Source of the DNA: Oscillospiraceae bacterium
GTDB lineage: Bacteria; Bacillota; Clostridia; Oscillospirales; Ruminococcaceae
DNA length: 22,867 nt
NCBI GenBank assembly: GCA_015067125.1
Contig: SVNB01000009.1
Location: 1-22,867, forward strand
Direction: 5' to 3'
Shown in pieces: positions 6,718 to 13,719 of this stretch (the stretch's first letter is position 1; each line of letters begins with the position of its first letter). The notes below the pieces were generated by a model that was not told where the DNA came from, made no database searches, and saw only the letters and a program-made list of their open reading frames with translations. A program made the position numbers and the translations under genes.

Positions 6718-6978
6718 ATGCCTGCAGAAGGTGTGCGTGGATTTATAATATTGTTTTTGATGTTTCCGGCAGTGGGTGGTTTTATTGCGGAATTTTTGCT
6801 TTGCCTTACCAAAAACGCCAAAATAAAGCTTGTTATTCCGGTGCTGGGTCTTGCGGTTTATCTGATACGGGGAATCATCACCAAAGATTTTATCGGAGGA
6901 TTTTTTGGCCCCATAACCCTTGGCGCCTTTATAATGCTTATAATAGATTACCTTTGGAGCAACAGAAAGGAGAAGTAA
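6718..6978 (+). CDS. Small membrane protein 2, paralogue of its neighbour
   Basis: 86-aa protein with three hydrophobic segments (about 7-31, 36-53 and 58-80) and a basic tail SNRKEK. It begins MPAEGV, as does the next gene. Shared with the next gene are GF-AEF near 21-26, a Cys at about 29, a charged stretch, K-x-V-x-PV (about 36-42), L-x-x-GI-T (about 48-55) and a terminal I-T-x-GA-x-IML pattern. This marks the two as tandem duplicates. The start is 3 bases after the previous stop, and its RBS AAAGGAG overlaps the previous gene's end, so the genes are co-translated. Function unknown. Confidence 0.77.
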   Translation: MPAEGVRGFIILFLMFPAVGGFIAEFLLCLTKNAKIKLVIPVLGLAVYLIRGIITKDFIGGFFGPITLGAFIMLIIDYLWSNRKEK

Positions 6979-6979
6979 T

Positions 6980-7243
6980 ATGCCGGCGGAAGGAATAATT
7001 ATTTTTATAGTGATAATCGGAACTTTGGCCGCGGCAGTAGGTTTTTTAGCGGAATTTTTTATGTGCCGTATAGAAAATCCTGCGGCAAAATTTGTTCTGC
7101 CCGTGGCAGGAACGGTGCTTTGGCTGCTTTGCGGCATTTTAACGCAAAATTTTACCGGTGACGGAGCGGCACTTTTTGGAATAATAACCATTGGCGCGGT
7201 TATAATGCTTGCAGCTAAACTTATTTTTGGCAGGAGTAAATAA
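6980..7243 (+). CDS. Small membrane protein 3, paralogue of its neighbour
   Basis: 87-aa, three-segment membrane protein opening MPAEGI. It shares with the preceding protein the AEFF-C motif (about 24-29), K-F-V-L-PVAG (about 37-44), a GI-LTQNF-type turn, and the ending IITIGAVIML. It starts 1 base after the preceding stop, with AAAGGAG inside the preceding gene's end. The similarity is strong enough to call a recent tandem duplication, although the nucleotide sequences have clearly diverged. Unknown function. Confidence 0.77.
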   Translation: MPAEGIIIFIVIIGTLAAAVGFLAEFFMCRIENPAAKFVLPVAGTVLWLLCGILTQNFTGDGAALFGIITIGAVIMLAAKLIFGRSK

Positions 7244-7245
7244 AA

Positions 7246-7542
7246 ATGTATTACATAATAGTGGGTCTGCCGCTGGCGGCGGTTTTTGCGGCGGCGCAGT
7301 TCTTTCTTTGCAAAAAAGCAAAAAGCAATATGGTAAAGCTTTTGCCTGTTTTTTGCGGAGCGGGCGTATTTTTGCTGGCAGAGCTTATCCGCGGCCGGAA
7401 CCTTTTGGCAGACGCCGTTTACGGAATTTTTGGGCAGGCGATATTTGCCGTTGTAGTAATTTTGTGGCTTTTGGGCGGCGCCGTTGCCGCAGGAGCGCTA
7501 ATTGGTTTTGCGGCTTATTTTATTTTTGGAAAAAGAAACTGA
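7246..7542 (+). CDS. Small membrane protein 4 of a four-gene operon
   Basis: 98-aa protein, slightly longer than its three neighbours because of an extended C-terminal hydrophobic part (about 66-94). It keeps the Ala-rich first helix ending in QFFLCKKAK, the K-LLPV step (about 32-36) and an L-I-R-G-R turn (about 48-52) in place of GI-T. There are three or four hydrophobic segments and a basic end FGKRN. It starts 2 bases after the previous stop with RBS AGGAG. It closes the operon and is followed 24 bases later by a terminator. Probably a fourth paralogue; unknown function. Confidence 0.75.
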   Translation: MYYIIVGLPLAAVFAAAQFFLCKKAKSNMVKLLPVFCGAGVFLLAELIRGRNLLADAVYGIFGQAIFAVVVILWLLGGAVAAGALIGFAAYFIFGKRN

Positions 7543-7566
7543 AAATACAGAACAAATGCGGCAGCC

Positions 7567-7592
7567 GGGCGGATAGTATCCGCCCTTTTTTT
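7567..7592 (+). terminator. Intrinsic terminator of the small membrane protein operon
   Basis: GGGCGGAT / ATCCGCCC (loop AGT) is followed by seven T (7586-7592). It is also the first unit of a composite repeat whose relative is at 12935-12956, where GCGGAT / ATCCGC precedes a shorter T-run. Confidence 0.85.
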
Positions 7593-8009
7593 ATGCCAAC
7601 CGCAGGGAACAGTCTTGACCGTTCCGCAAAGCAACCAATTTACAGTAGGGCGGGGGCTTTGCTCCCGCCGCAAACAGGTATCCCGGAGGGCAGCCTTCAT
7701 TTCGGCAAGGAAGCCGAATTGCCCACCGTAGGGAACGCTGTCCTCAGCGTTCCGAAAAAACGGACCGTCGGGGACGACGGTCCCTACAGAAAGTATCACT
7801 TTGGGCAAGGGGGCCGAATTTCAGCCTTCCCAGAGGGGAAGGGGGACCGCCGCTTGCGACGGTGGAAGAGGGATTGTAATCCTATCCCATTAAAATAAAG
7901 CCAGTATTTTATAAAAGAATCCCCCAGTCACGCCTTTATTCTGATGGGCGTGCCAACCCCCTTTAGGCAAGGGGGCCTTTTTAGGGCGGCCACACAGGGC
8001 CGCCCCTAC
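7593..8009. repeat. Repeat island 4 (D, E, D, B, F, G and A modules)
   Basis: Order on plus: a D-like hairpin GGAACAGTC / GACCGTTCC (7606-7625, one mismatch); an E module (7645-7671, GTAGGGCGGGGGC then CTCCCGCCG); and a D hairpin GGAACGCTG / CAGCGTTCC (7732-7753). Next are GGACCGTC / GACGGTCC (7762-7783), and a B module (7825-7874) whose inner stem ACCGCCG / CGACGGT carries one mismatch. An F module (about 7904-7925), a G hairpin CCCCCTT / AAGGGGG (7959-7977) and an A module on minus (7984-8009) follow. No gene lies here. The block 7567-7740 matches the start of island 5. Confidence 0.78.
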
Positions 8010-8064
8010 GGTGTTCCTCAAAAAAACACACCGGTAACTCATAAAAAATCTTTGGCCGCGCCGT

Positions 8065-8128
8065 TTTTGCGCCCGTTGCGGCTTTGCGCAAAATTCCGCT
8101 TGACAAAGCCGTTTTTCGGGACTATACT
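8065..8128 (+). promoter_or_regulatory. Promoter of the DUF2284 gene with upstream inverted repeat
   Basis: A consensus TTGACA (8100-8105), a 17-bp spacer and TATACT (8123-8128) form a strong sigma-A promoter. Seven bases upstream of the -35 is an inverted repeat TTTTGCGC / GCGCAAAA (8065-8072 and 8086-8093, 13-base spacer), placed where an activator or repressor could bind. The same arms occur at 1806-1823 near the acyltransferase leader. Confidence 0.72.
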
Positions 8129-8164
8129 AAAATCAGATTATAAGGAAAAGAGGCGCTTTTTCCA

Positions 8165-8710
8165 ATGTATGAAGAAATCAAAAAAATAGCGGAAACCATT
8201 GGTTTTGAAGAATGCAAAGAAATTCCTGCAAGACTTATTCCCTGCGATGCTTCTCTTCGCCGTTTTTGCGAACAGAACCTTTGCGGAATGTACCACGCAA
8301 GCTATATGTGCCCGCCCGCCATGGGCAACGCAAACGCCCTTATCGCGCAGCTTCATAACTTTAAAGATGCGCTGATTTTTACCAAAGAATACGCCGTTGC
8401 GGATCTTACCTGCCAGGAAGGATATCTTGCCCAGCAGATCGCACACGAACGCAGAAGCCAGATGCTTTGGAAGGCTATGCAGAAAATCGGCTATAACAAA
8501 GAAAATTCCCGCGTTCTTGCGGCAGGCGGCTGCCACCTTTGCGAAGAATGCGGAATCAAAACCGGCGAACCCTGCCGCCACCCGGATACCGCCATTCATT
8601 CCGTAAGCGGATATTGCATCGAAGTTGCAAAACTTTCCAAAATGGTCGGAATTGACTGCGTAGGCAAAAACGGCGGCGTGGTTTTCTATTGCTTTGTGCT
8701 TGTAAAATAA
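8165..8710 (+). CDS. DUF2284 cysteine-rich metal-binding protein
   Basis: 181-aa soluble protein recognised as DUF2284, annotated in the family as a predicted metal-binding protein. Thirteen cysteines are present: 17, 27, 35, 40, 49, 83, 123, 126, 129, 137, 151, 165 and 176. Family hallmarks are the CGMYHASYMCPPAMG segment (40-54) and the cluster GCHLCEECGIKTGEPCRHP (122-140), whose spacing suggests an iron-sulfur site or a zinc site. C-terminal GYCIEVAKL (149-157) is also typical. The length is normal. The RBS is AAGGAAAAGAGG, somewhat far (11 nt) from the ATG. The gene has its own strong promoter and a terminator, so it is monocistronic. The cellular role is unknown; redox or metal handling is an inference from the cysteines. 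Confidence 0.88.
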   Translation: MYEEIKKIAETIGFEECKEIPARLIPCDASLRRFCEQNLCGMYHASYMCPPAMGNANALIAQLHNFKDALIFTKEYAVADLTCQEGYLAQQIAHERRSQMLWKAMQKIGYNKENSRVLAAGGCHLCEECGIKTGEPCRHPDTAIHSVSGYCIEVAKLSKMVGIDCVGKNGGVVFYCFVLVK

Positions 8711-8730
8711 AAATATTACATAAAAACAAA

Positions 8731-8765
8731 AAGCGGTGCTCAAAAAAACGTGCGCCGCTTTTTTT
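8731..8765. terminator. Bidirectional terminator between DUF2284 and P-type ATPase genes
   Basis: AAGCGGTGC (8731-8739) pairs with GCGCCGCTT (8752-8760, one T-G pair). A T-run follows on plus (8759-8765) and an A-run precedes (8728-8732), so it can also act for the convergent ATPase gene. Confidence 0.8.
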
Positions 8766-8796
8766 CTTTGCCCAAAAAATCAAAAAGCGGTTTCTG

Positions 8797-11340
8797 CTAT
8801 TGGGCAATGGGTTTTGATTTTTTAAAAATTCCGATTATTCCGCTGATTATGGGCACCGCAAAGGAATACCCGAGCACCGCAAGCATGGATTTTAAATCCA
8901 GCGGAACCGTTTTAAAAACGGGATTTAAAATCGGAACATAAATGGTGCTCAAAACAGCCGCGGCAGAAAAAACCACCGCCCAGCAAAGGCCGGGGTTGTT
9001 AAAAATATTGATTTTAAAAAGGCTTCGGTTTTCGCTTTTGCATTCAAAAACATGGATAAGCTGGGTAAAAACAAGGGCGGCAAAGGCCGCTGTGCGGGCG
9101 GCGGCAACGTCACCGCAAAAGCCGAGCACCGTGCCGAAGGCCCCGAGCACCGAAAGACCAAGAAGTATTCCCCTTGTGATGATTTTTGCCGCAAGTCCGC
9201 CGGAAAAAACAGATTCGCTGCGCTTTCGCGGTTTTTCTGCCATAACGTCGTCCTGGGGCGGATCGAAAGAAAGGGCAATGGCCGGTATTCCGTCAGTAAC
9301 AAGGTTAACGGTAAGGATCTGTATTGGCAGAAGCACCACCGGCATTCCCATAAGCATACCAAAAAACATGGTTACAACCTCACCGATATTGCATGAAAGC
9401 AGATAGCGGATAAATTTGCGTATGTTGCCATAAATAATGCGGCCTTCCTCCGCGGCAGAAACAAGCGTGGAAAAATCATCGTCCAAAAGAACAAGGCCGC
9501 TGGCTTCGCGGGTAACGTCCGTGCCGTTTTTGCCCATAGAAACGCCAATATCCGCTTCTTTAACTGCCGGGGCATCGTTTACTCCGTCACCGGTCATGGC
9601 CACAATGTGGCCGCTTTTCTTTAAGCAGCGAACAATTTTAAGTTTGTGAGCAGGCGTAACCCTGGCAAAAACACGGCGGTGCTCGCAAACGGAAGAAAAT
9701 TCTTTTTCGGAAAGCAGATCAAGCTCTTTTCCGGTAATAACTTCTGTTTTTGCTTTTGCAATATGCAGATTTTTTGCGATGGCAAAGGCGGTTTCAGGGT
9801 GGTCGCCGGTTATCATTACGGTGCGTATGCCGGCCTTTGAGCATTTGAGCACGGATTCCGCGGCGCCTTTGCGCGGTGGATCCATCATTCCGCAAAGTCC
9901 AAGAAAAACAAAATTATCCTCCGTGATTTTGCCGCCGGAATGTTCCTTATAGCCAAGGGCAAGCACACGCAAAGCGCCGGCAGCCATTCTGGAAAGTTGG
10001 GATTTTACCGCCGCAATATCCGCTTTTGTAAGTTCGCTTTCTTTTTCTCCGCAAAGCTTTTTGCTGCAAAGGGAAATGAGCACGTCCGGAGCACCCTTTG
10101 CAAAGACGTATTCTTTTCCGCTGCCGCTTTTTGCGGAAACGGACATAAGCTTTCTTGAAGAATCGAAGGGGATCTCTCCGGTGCGGGTGAAATTTTTGTA
10201 TTCTGCACCGCAATCGAGCACCATTTGCAAAAGCGCCGCTTCGGTGGGTTCGCCGGATGCTTTTTGAGCATTTGTTACCTCTGCATTGTTGCAAAGGGCG
10301 GCAGAAAGCAAAAGAAAACGCATATCTTCGCGCTTGTTTTTAAAATCCGCCGGCAAAACAGGTTTGCCTTCGGGCAAAAAAACCTCTGTAACGGTCATGC
10401 GGTTTTCCGTAAGGGTACCGGTTTTGTCCGAACAGATAAAATCCGCACAGCCAAGGGTTTCTACGGAATGAAGCTTGCGGATAAGGGCGTTCTTTTTGAG
10501 CATACGAGAAACCGCAAGGCCAAGCGATATGGTGATAACCGCCGTAAGTCCTTCCGGAATAGCCGCAACGGAAAGAGAAAGTCCGGTTAAAAACATATCA
10601 AAAACCGGTTCGCCACGCAAAATTCCGGTAAGGGTGACTATAACGCAGATAAATATGCAGCCTATGGCAATATATTTGCTTAGCACCGCAAGCTTTTGCT
10701 GCAAAGGGGTAAGCTTTGTTTTGCTTTCTTTAAGCATACCGGCAATTTTGCCCATCTGGGTTTTCATTCCGGTGGCGGTAACGGTAAATTCCCCGTGACC
10801 GGAAGTTATCGTTGTACCCATATAAACGCAGTCTTCCCGAAGAGAAGAAAGGCTTCCGCCTTTATAGACCTTCTTTTCCGCCGGAAGAGATTCGCCCGTG
10901 AGCATGGATTCATCTGCCGCAAGCCCCATGGCAGAAAGCAAGGTGCCGTCCGCAGGCACTCTGCACCCCGGCGTGAGCACCGCAACGTCCCCGGGTACGA
11001 TTTGTGAAGCGGGAACTTCGGTTTTTGCTCCGTCGCGCCACACAGTGGCCTTTGGGGCGGCAATGGCACGCAGGTTTTCAAGGGTGCGTTCTGTTTTATA
11101 TTCCTGAGAAAACCCTATAACGGCGTTTATAAAAACGATTGCCATTATGGTAAAAGCGTCGATAAATTCACCCATAAACACAGAAACCGCCGCTGCCGCA
11201 AGCAAAATAAGCGTAAGCAGATCTTTGAACTGGGATATGAATATTTTTGCGGCGCTTTCTCTTTTTTCTGCCGCAAGGGCGTTTTCTCCGTTTTCTTTTA
11301 AAAGAGCCGCGGCCTTCTGGCTCGAAAGTCCCTTTTGCAT
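8797..11340 (-). CDS. Cation-transporting P-type ATPase, Ca2+ type (P2A-like)
   Basis: 847-aa membrane pump that would export Ca2+ (or Mn2+) using ATP. Motifs in order: an N-terminal cation-ATPase domain (about 1-60); the actuator TGES at 148-151; the M4 ion site AAIPEGL (259-265); the phosphorylated Asp305 in DKTGT; the nucleotide-binding KGAP (415-418); TGDH (511-514); and the hinge TGDGVND (583-589). M5 carries N651-x-x-E654, and M6 carries N679, T682 and D683, matching the SERCA site-II ligands. The protein is full length with about 10 membrane segments. The ATG is preceded by GGAGGGC. It is divergent from rmuC across a 137-bp shared promoter region. Ion specificity is inferred from the site-II residues. 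Confidence 0.94.
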   Translation of the reverse strand: MQKGLSSQKAAALLKENGENALAAEKRESAAKIFISQFKDLLTLILLAAAAVSVFMGEFIDAFTIMAIVFINAVIGFSQEYKTERTLENLRAIAAPKATVWRDGAKTEVPASQIVPGDVAVLTPGCRVPADGTLLSAMGLAADESMLTGESLPAEKKVYKGGSLSSLREDCVYMGTTITSGHGEFTVTATGMKTQMGKIAGMLKESKTKLTPLQQKLAVLSKYIAIGCIFICVIVTLTGILRGEPVFDMFLTGLSLSVAAIPEGLTAVITISLGLAVSRMLKKNALIRKLHSVETLGCADFICSDKTGTLTENRMTVTEVFLPEGKPVLPADFKNKREDMRFLLLSAALCNNAEVTNAQKASGEPTEAALLQMVLDCGAEYKNFTRTGEIPFDSSRKLMSVSAKSGSGKEYVFAKGAPDVLISLCSKKLCGEKESELTKADIAAVKSQLSRMAAGALRVLALGYKEHSGGKITEDNFVFLGLCGMMDPPRKGAAESVLKCSKAGIRTVMITGDHPETAFAIAKNLHIAKAKTEVITGKELDLLSEKEFSSVCEHRRVFARVTPAHKLKIVRCLKKSGHIVAMTGDGVNDAPAVKEADIGVSMGKNGTDVTREASGLVLLDDDFSTLVSAAEEGRIIYGNIRKFIRYLLSCNIGEVVTMFFGMLMGMPVVLLPIQILTVNLVTDGIPAIALSFDPPQDDVMAEKPRKRSESVFSGGLAAKIITRGILLGLSVLGAFGTVLGFCGDVAAARTAAFAALVFTQLIHVFECKSENRSLFKINIFNNPGLCWAVVFSAAAVLSTIYVPILNPVFKTVPLDLKSMLAVLGYSFAVPIISGIIGIFKKSKPIAQ

Positions 11341-11376
11341 AAAAAAGCCCTCCGATAAAATATTTTTATTCCGGAT

Positions 11377-11382
11377 ATTATA
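11377..11382 (-). promoter_or_regulatory. Possible -10 box of the P-type ATPase gene
   Basis: A TATAAT hexamer on the minus strand lies 36 bases upstream of the ATPase start codon. A good -35 at 16-18 bp is missing; GTGACA lies about 20 bp upstream, which is too far for a standard promoter. Confidence 0.35.
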
Positions 11383-11417
11383 TGTCTTTGTCGGTGCGGT
11401 TATGTCACCCGTGCCGT

Positions 11418-11446
11418 TTGACAGAAAGGCTTTATTATTATAAAAT
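11418..11446 (+). promoter_or_regulatory. Sigma-A promoter of rmuC
   Basis: TTGACA (11418-11423), a 17-bp spacer and TAAAAT (11441-11446). It is followed by RBS GGAGG at 11467-11471 and an ATG at 11478. Confidence 0.82.
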
Positions 11447-11477
11447 AGAAAGCGGAATATTATTTTGGAGGTGCCCC

Positions 11478-12815
11478 ATGCCCGAAAATTCTTTAACCGT
11501 ATTTATTATTGCCATTGCCGCTGCGCTGGCAGTGGGATTTTTGCTTGCATATCTTGTTCAGAACGGAAAAATCGCTTCTTTAAAAATCGCGGAATCCAAA
11601 GCCAGAGAAGAACTTTTTCTGCAGATTTCCGAAAAAGAAAAGGCCCTTGCCATAAAAGAAACGGAATATTTTAACGTTAAAACCGCTTTGGAAGCCGCAA
11701 ATCTGCAAAATTCGGAGCTTGCGGAAAAGAACCAGCAGCTTGTGGCAGAACTGCAGAAAACCGCCGCCCATGCTGCTTCGGTAGAAGCAAGCAACAAACA
11801 TATAGAAGAATGGATAGCAAAGGCAGATACCAGCCTTAAGGATTCTTTTGCAAGCATTTCCAAAAACATTGCGGAAAATAACAACCGCGTGTTCCTCGAA
11901 ACCGCGAACGATAAAGTCGGCGGCATAGTTATGCCGGTAAGCAAGGAACTTAAAGAACTGCGCGACAAAGTGGAAGAGCTGGAATCCAAGCGTGCCCGTG
12001 CCTATGGCGAACTTAACGAAAGGGTAGATGACCTTAAAAAACAGAACAGCGAACTTAAAAACGCCACGGATCTTCTTAACAACACCCTTAAAAACAATGC
12101 CCAGCGCGGAAAATGGGGCGAAGAACAACTGCGCCGCATAGCGGAGCTTGCAGGCATGGTGGAGCATATTGATTTTGAGGAACAGTCCGTAAATGCGGAA
12201 GGCAGCCGCCCGGATATGGTTATTCACCTTACCGGCGGAAGAACCGTTCCGGTGGACAGCAAAGCGCCAATGGCTTCTTATCTGCATTATCTTGATGATA
12301 CAAGCGAAGAAGCCAGAGCAAAACACCTTGCGGAACACGTGAAAAATCTGCGCACCCATATAGATGCTCTTTACAAAAAAGCGTATTGGAAAAGCGAGGA
12401 CAGAAGCGTTGAAATGGTGGCAATGGTCGTGCCTTACGAAAGCGGGCTTTCTGCTGCGTTTGCCACAGATAAAGAGATTTTTGGCTATGCCATGGAAAAA
12501 AACGTGCTTTTGCTTTCTCCGATGACCTTCTACGCTTTCCTCAAATCCGTTTCCATTGGCTGGCAGGAAAACGCCATGAGCCAGAACGCAAAAGAAATCG
12601 CCAAACAAAGCAAGGAGCTTATCAACCGCTTTGGCGTTTTCTTTAAATATTTTGAAAACATAGATAAAGCCCTTACCACCGCAAGAGATAATTACGATAA
12701 AGCGGTAAGTTCCTATAACCGCCGGCTTTTGCCCGCGTTTAACCGTTTCGAGGTGCTTTCTAACGGAACCGAAGCGGAAGCCGAAACTCTTTCACTTCCG
12801 GACGAAAACCTTTAA
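11478..12815 (+). CDS. rmuC: DNA recombination protein RmuC homologue
   Basis: 445-aa RmuC-family protein, thought to limit recombination at inverted repeats through a restriction-endonuclease-like domain. One N-terminal membrane helix (about 6-27) is followed by a long Glu/Lys/Ala-rich coiled coil (about 30-205). The RmuC core begins with RGKWGEEQL (210-218). Nuclease-fold residues are Asp246 in RPDMVI and D260/K262 in DSKAP. Downstream, MVAMVVPYESG (313-323) and NVLLLSPMTFYAFLK (342-356) are characteristic. The start chosen is the ATG at 11478 with GGAGG 6 nt upstream; an upstream in-frame ATG at 11382 lies before the promoter and is discarded. The gene is monocistronic, with its own promoter and terminator. 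A gene for a factor acting at inverted repeats beside many palindromic repeats is notable but may be coincidence. Confidence 0.93.
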   Translation: MPENSLTVFIIAIAAALAVGFLLAYLVQNGKIASLKIAESKAREELFLQISEKEKALAIKETEYFNVKTALEAANLQNSELAEKNQQLVAELQKTAAHAASVEASNKHIEEWIAKADTSLKDSFASISKNIAENNNRVFLETANDKVGGIVMPVSKELKELRDKVEELESKRARAYGELNERVDDLKKQNSELKNATDLLNNTLKNNAQRGKWGEEQLRRIAELAGMVEHIDFEEQSVNAEGSRPDMVIHLTGGRTVPVDSKAPMASYLHYLDDTSEEARAKHLAEHVKNLRTHIDALYKKAYWKSEDRSVEMVAMVVPYESGLSAAFATDKEIFGYAMEKNVLLLSPMTFYAFLKSVSIGWQENAMSQNAKEIAKQSKELINRFGVFFKYFENIDKALTTARDNYDKAVSSYNRRLLPAFNRFEVLSNGTEAEAETLSLPDENL

Positions 12816-12840
12816 AATAAACGAAAAAAGCGACCCAAAA

Positions 12841-12876
12841 CAGAGGCACTCCATAAGGAAGTGCCTCTGTTTTTTA
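12841..12876 (+). terminator. Intrinsic terminator of rmuC
   Basis: CAGAGGCAC / GTGCCTCTG (12841-12869, with an imperfect inner part) is followed by six T. It is nearly the same sequence as the XRE-gene terminator at 3899-3927 (26 of 29 positions, read in gene direction). Confidence 0.85.
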
Positions 12877-12931
12877 TCCACAGGTTTTGCGGATACCGGA
12901 TTTTGCACCCAAAATCCACAAAATAAAATGC

Positions 12932-13646
12932 AGGAGCGGATATTATCCGCCCGTTTTTATGCCCACCGTAGGGAACGGTCCTGACCGTTCCGCAAGGCAA
13001 CCGAATTACTGTAGGGCGGTGGCTTTGCTCCCACCGTAAACAAGTAACCCGAAGGGCGGCCTCCTTCAGTCAAGGAAGACGAATTGCCCACCGTAGGGAA
13101 CGGTTCCGCAAAGCAACCAATTTACAGTAGGGCGGGGGCTTGCTCCCGCCGCAACCAAGAACCCGAAGGGCAGCCTTCCCAGAGGGGAAGGTGGATTTTC
13201 GCCTTTGGCGAAAAAGACGGAAGAGGGATAACCAAGAACCCGAAGGGCAGCCTTCCCCTTGAGTGGAAGGTGTCTGCAGAGCAGACGGATGAGGTGTTTT
13301 TGCAAAAACCGGTAATAAAAAAAGAATCCCCCAGTCTTTTTTAACCGCAGGCGGTTAAAAATCCAGCCCCCTTTAGGCAAGGGGGCCAAATTGCCCACCG
13401 TAGGGAACGCTGTCCTCAGCGTTCCGAAAAACAAAGCAACCCGGAGAGCAGCCTTCCCCCGGGGGAAGGTGGCATTTGCGAAGCAAATGACGGATGAGGG
13501 CAAACCCTGTTATATTTTTGTTTGTTCGCTGTTTTTTCGGGCGGCCACGCAGGGCCGCCCCTACGACGTTTCAATAAAATGCACCGGATTTTGTAAAAGA
13601 ATCCCTCGGTTATGCTTTTTGCGGGCGGCCACGCAGGGCCGCCCTG
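12932..13646. repeat. Repeat island 5, the densest repeat cluster
   Basis: This 700-base gap lies between the convergent rmuC and coaX genes and holds, in order: GCGGAT / ATCCGC (12935-12949); a D-type GGAACGGTC / GACCGTTCC (12972-12991); an E module (13011-13040); and a shortened D (13087-13109). A second E module (13126-13152) follows, then a B module (13173-13229) with inner stem TTTTCGCC / GGCGAAAA. The next B module (13251-13294) has inner stem GTCTGC / GCAGAC. After it come an F module (13314-13333), a G hairpin (13368-13386) and a D hairpin (13404-13425). A third B module (13452-13500) has inner stem CATTTGC / GCAAATG. The island ends with A on minus (13539-13564), F (13588-13606) and A on minus (13623-13644). 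No gene is seen. Confidence 0.8.
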
Positions 13647-13678
13647 CGGCGCTTTAATAAAACGCACAGAATTTTTGC

Positions 13679-13711
13679 AAAAAAAGGGAACGGCTTTTGC
13701 CGTTCCCTTTT
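13679..13711 (-). terminator. Intrinsic terminator of the coaX operon
   Basis: A 13-bp perfect stem AAAAGGGAACGGC / GCCGTTCCCTTTT (13682-13694 and 13699-13711) has its T-run on the minus strand (complement of 13679-13685). It is just downstream of the coaX stop and ends the minus-strand operon. Confidence 0.9.
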
Positions 13712-13719
13712 AAAAATCA

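Noticed and set aside
11382..11477. Upstream ATG start for rmuC at 11382
   Set aside because: It lies upstream of the TTGACA/TAAAAT promoter and has no RBS. The ATG at 11478 has GGAGG and begins with the expected membrane helix.
12874..12882. Replication origin, from DnaA box TTATCCACA (also at 3990-3998)
   Set aside because: Only two single boxes are present, one of them inside the XRE coding sequence. No cluster, AT-rich unwinding region or dnaA/dnaN gene is near.
12958..13500. CRISPR-like array
   Set aside because: The repeats are of several kinds, unevenly spaced and in mixed orientation, without constant repeat length or unique spacers, and no cas gene is nearby.
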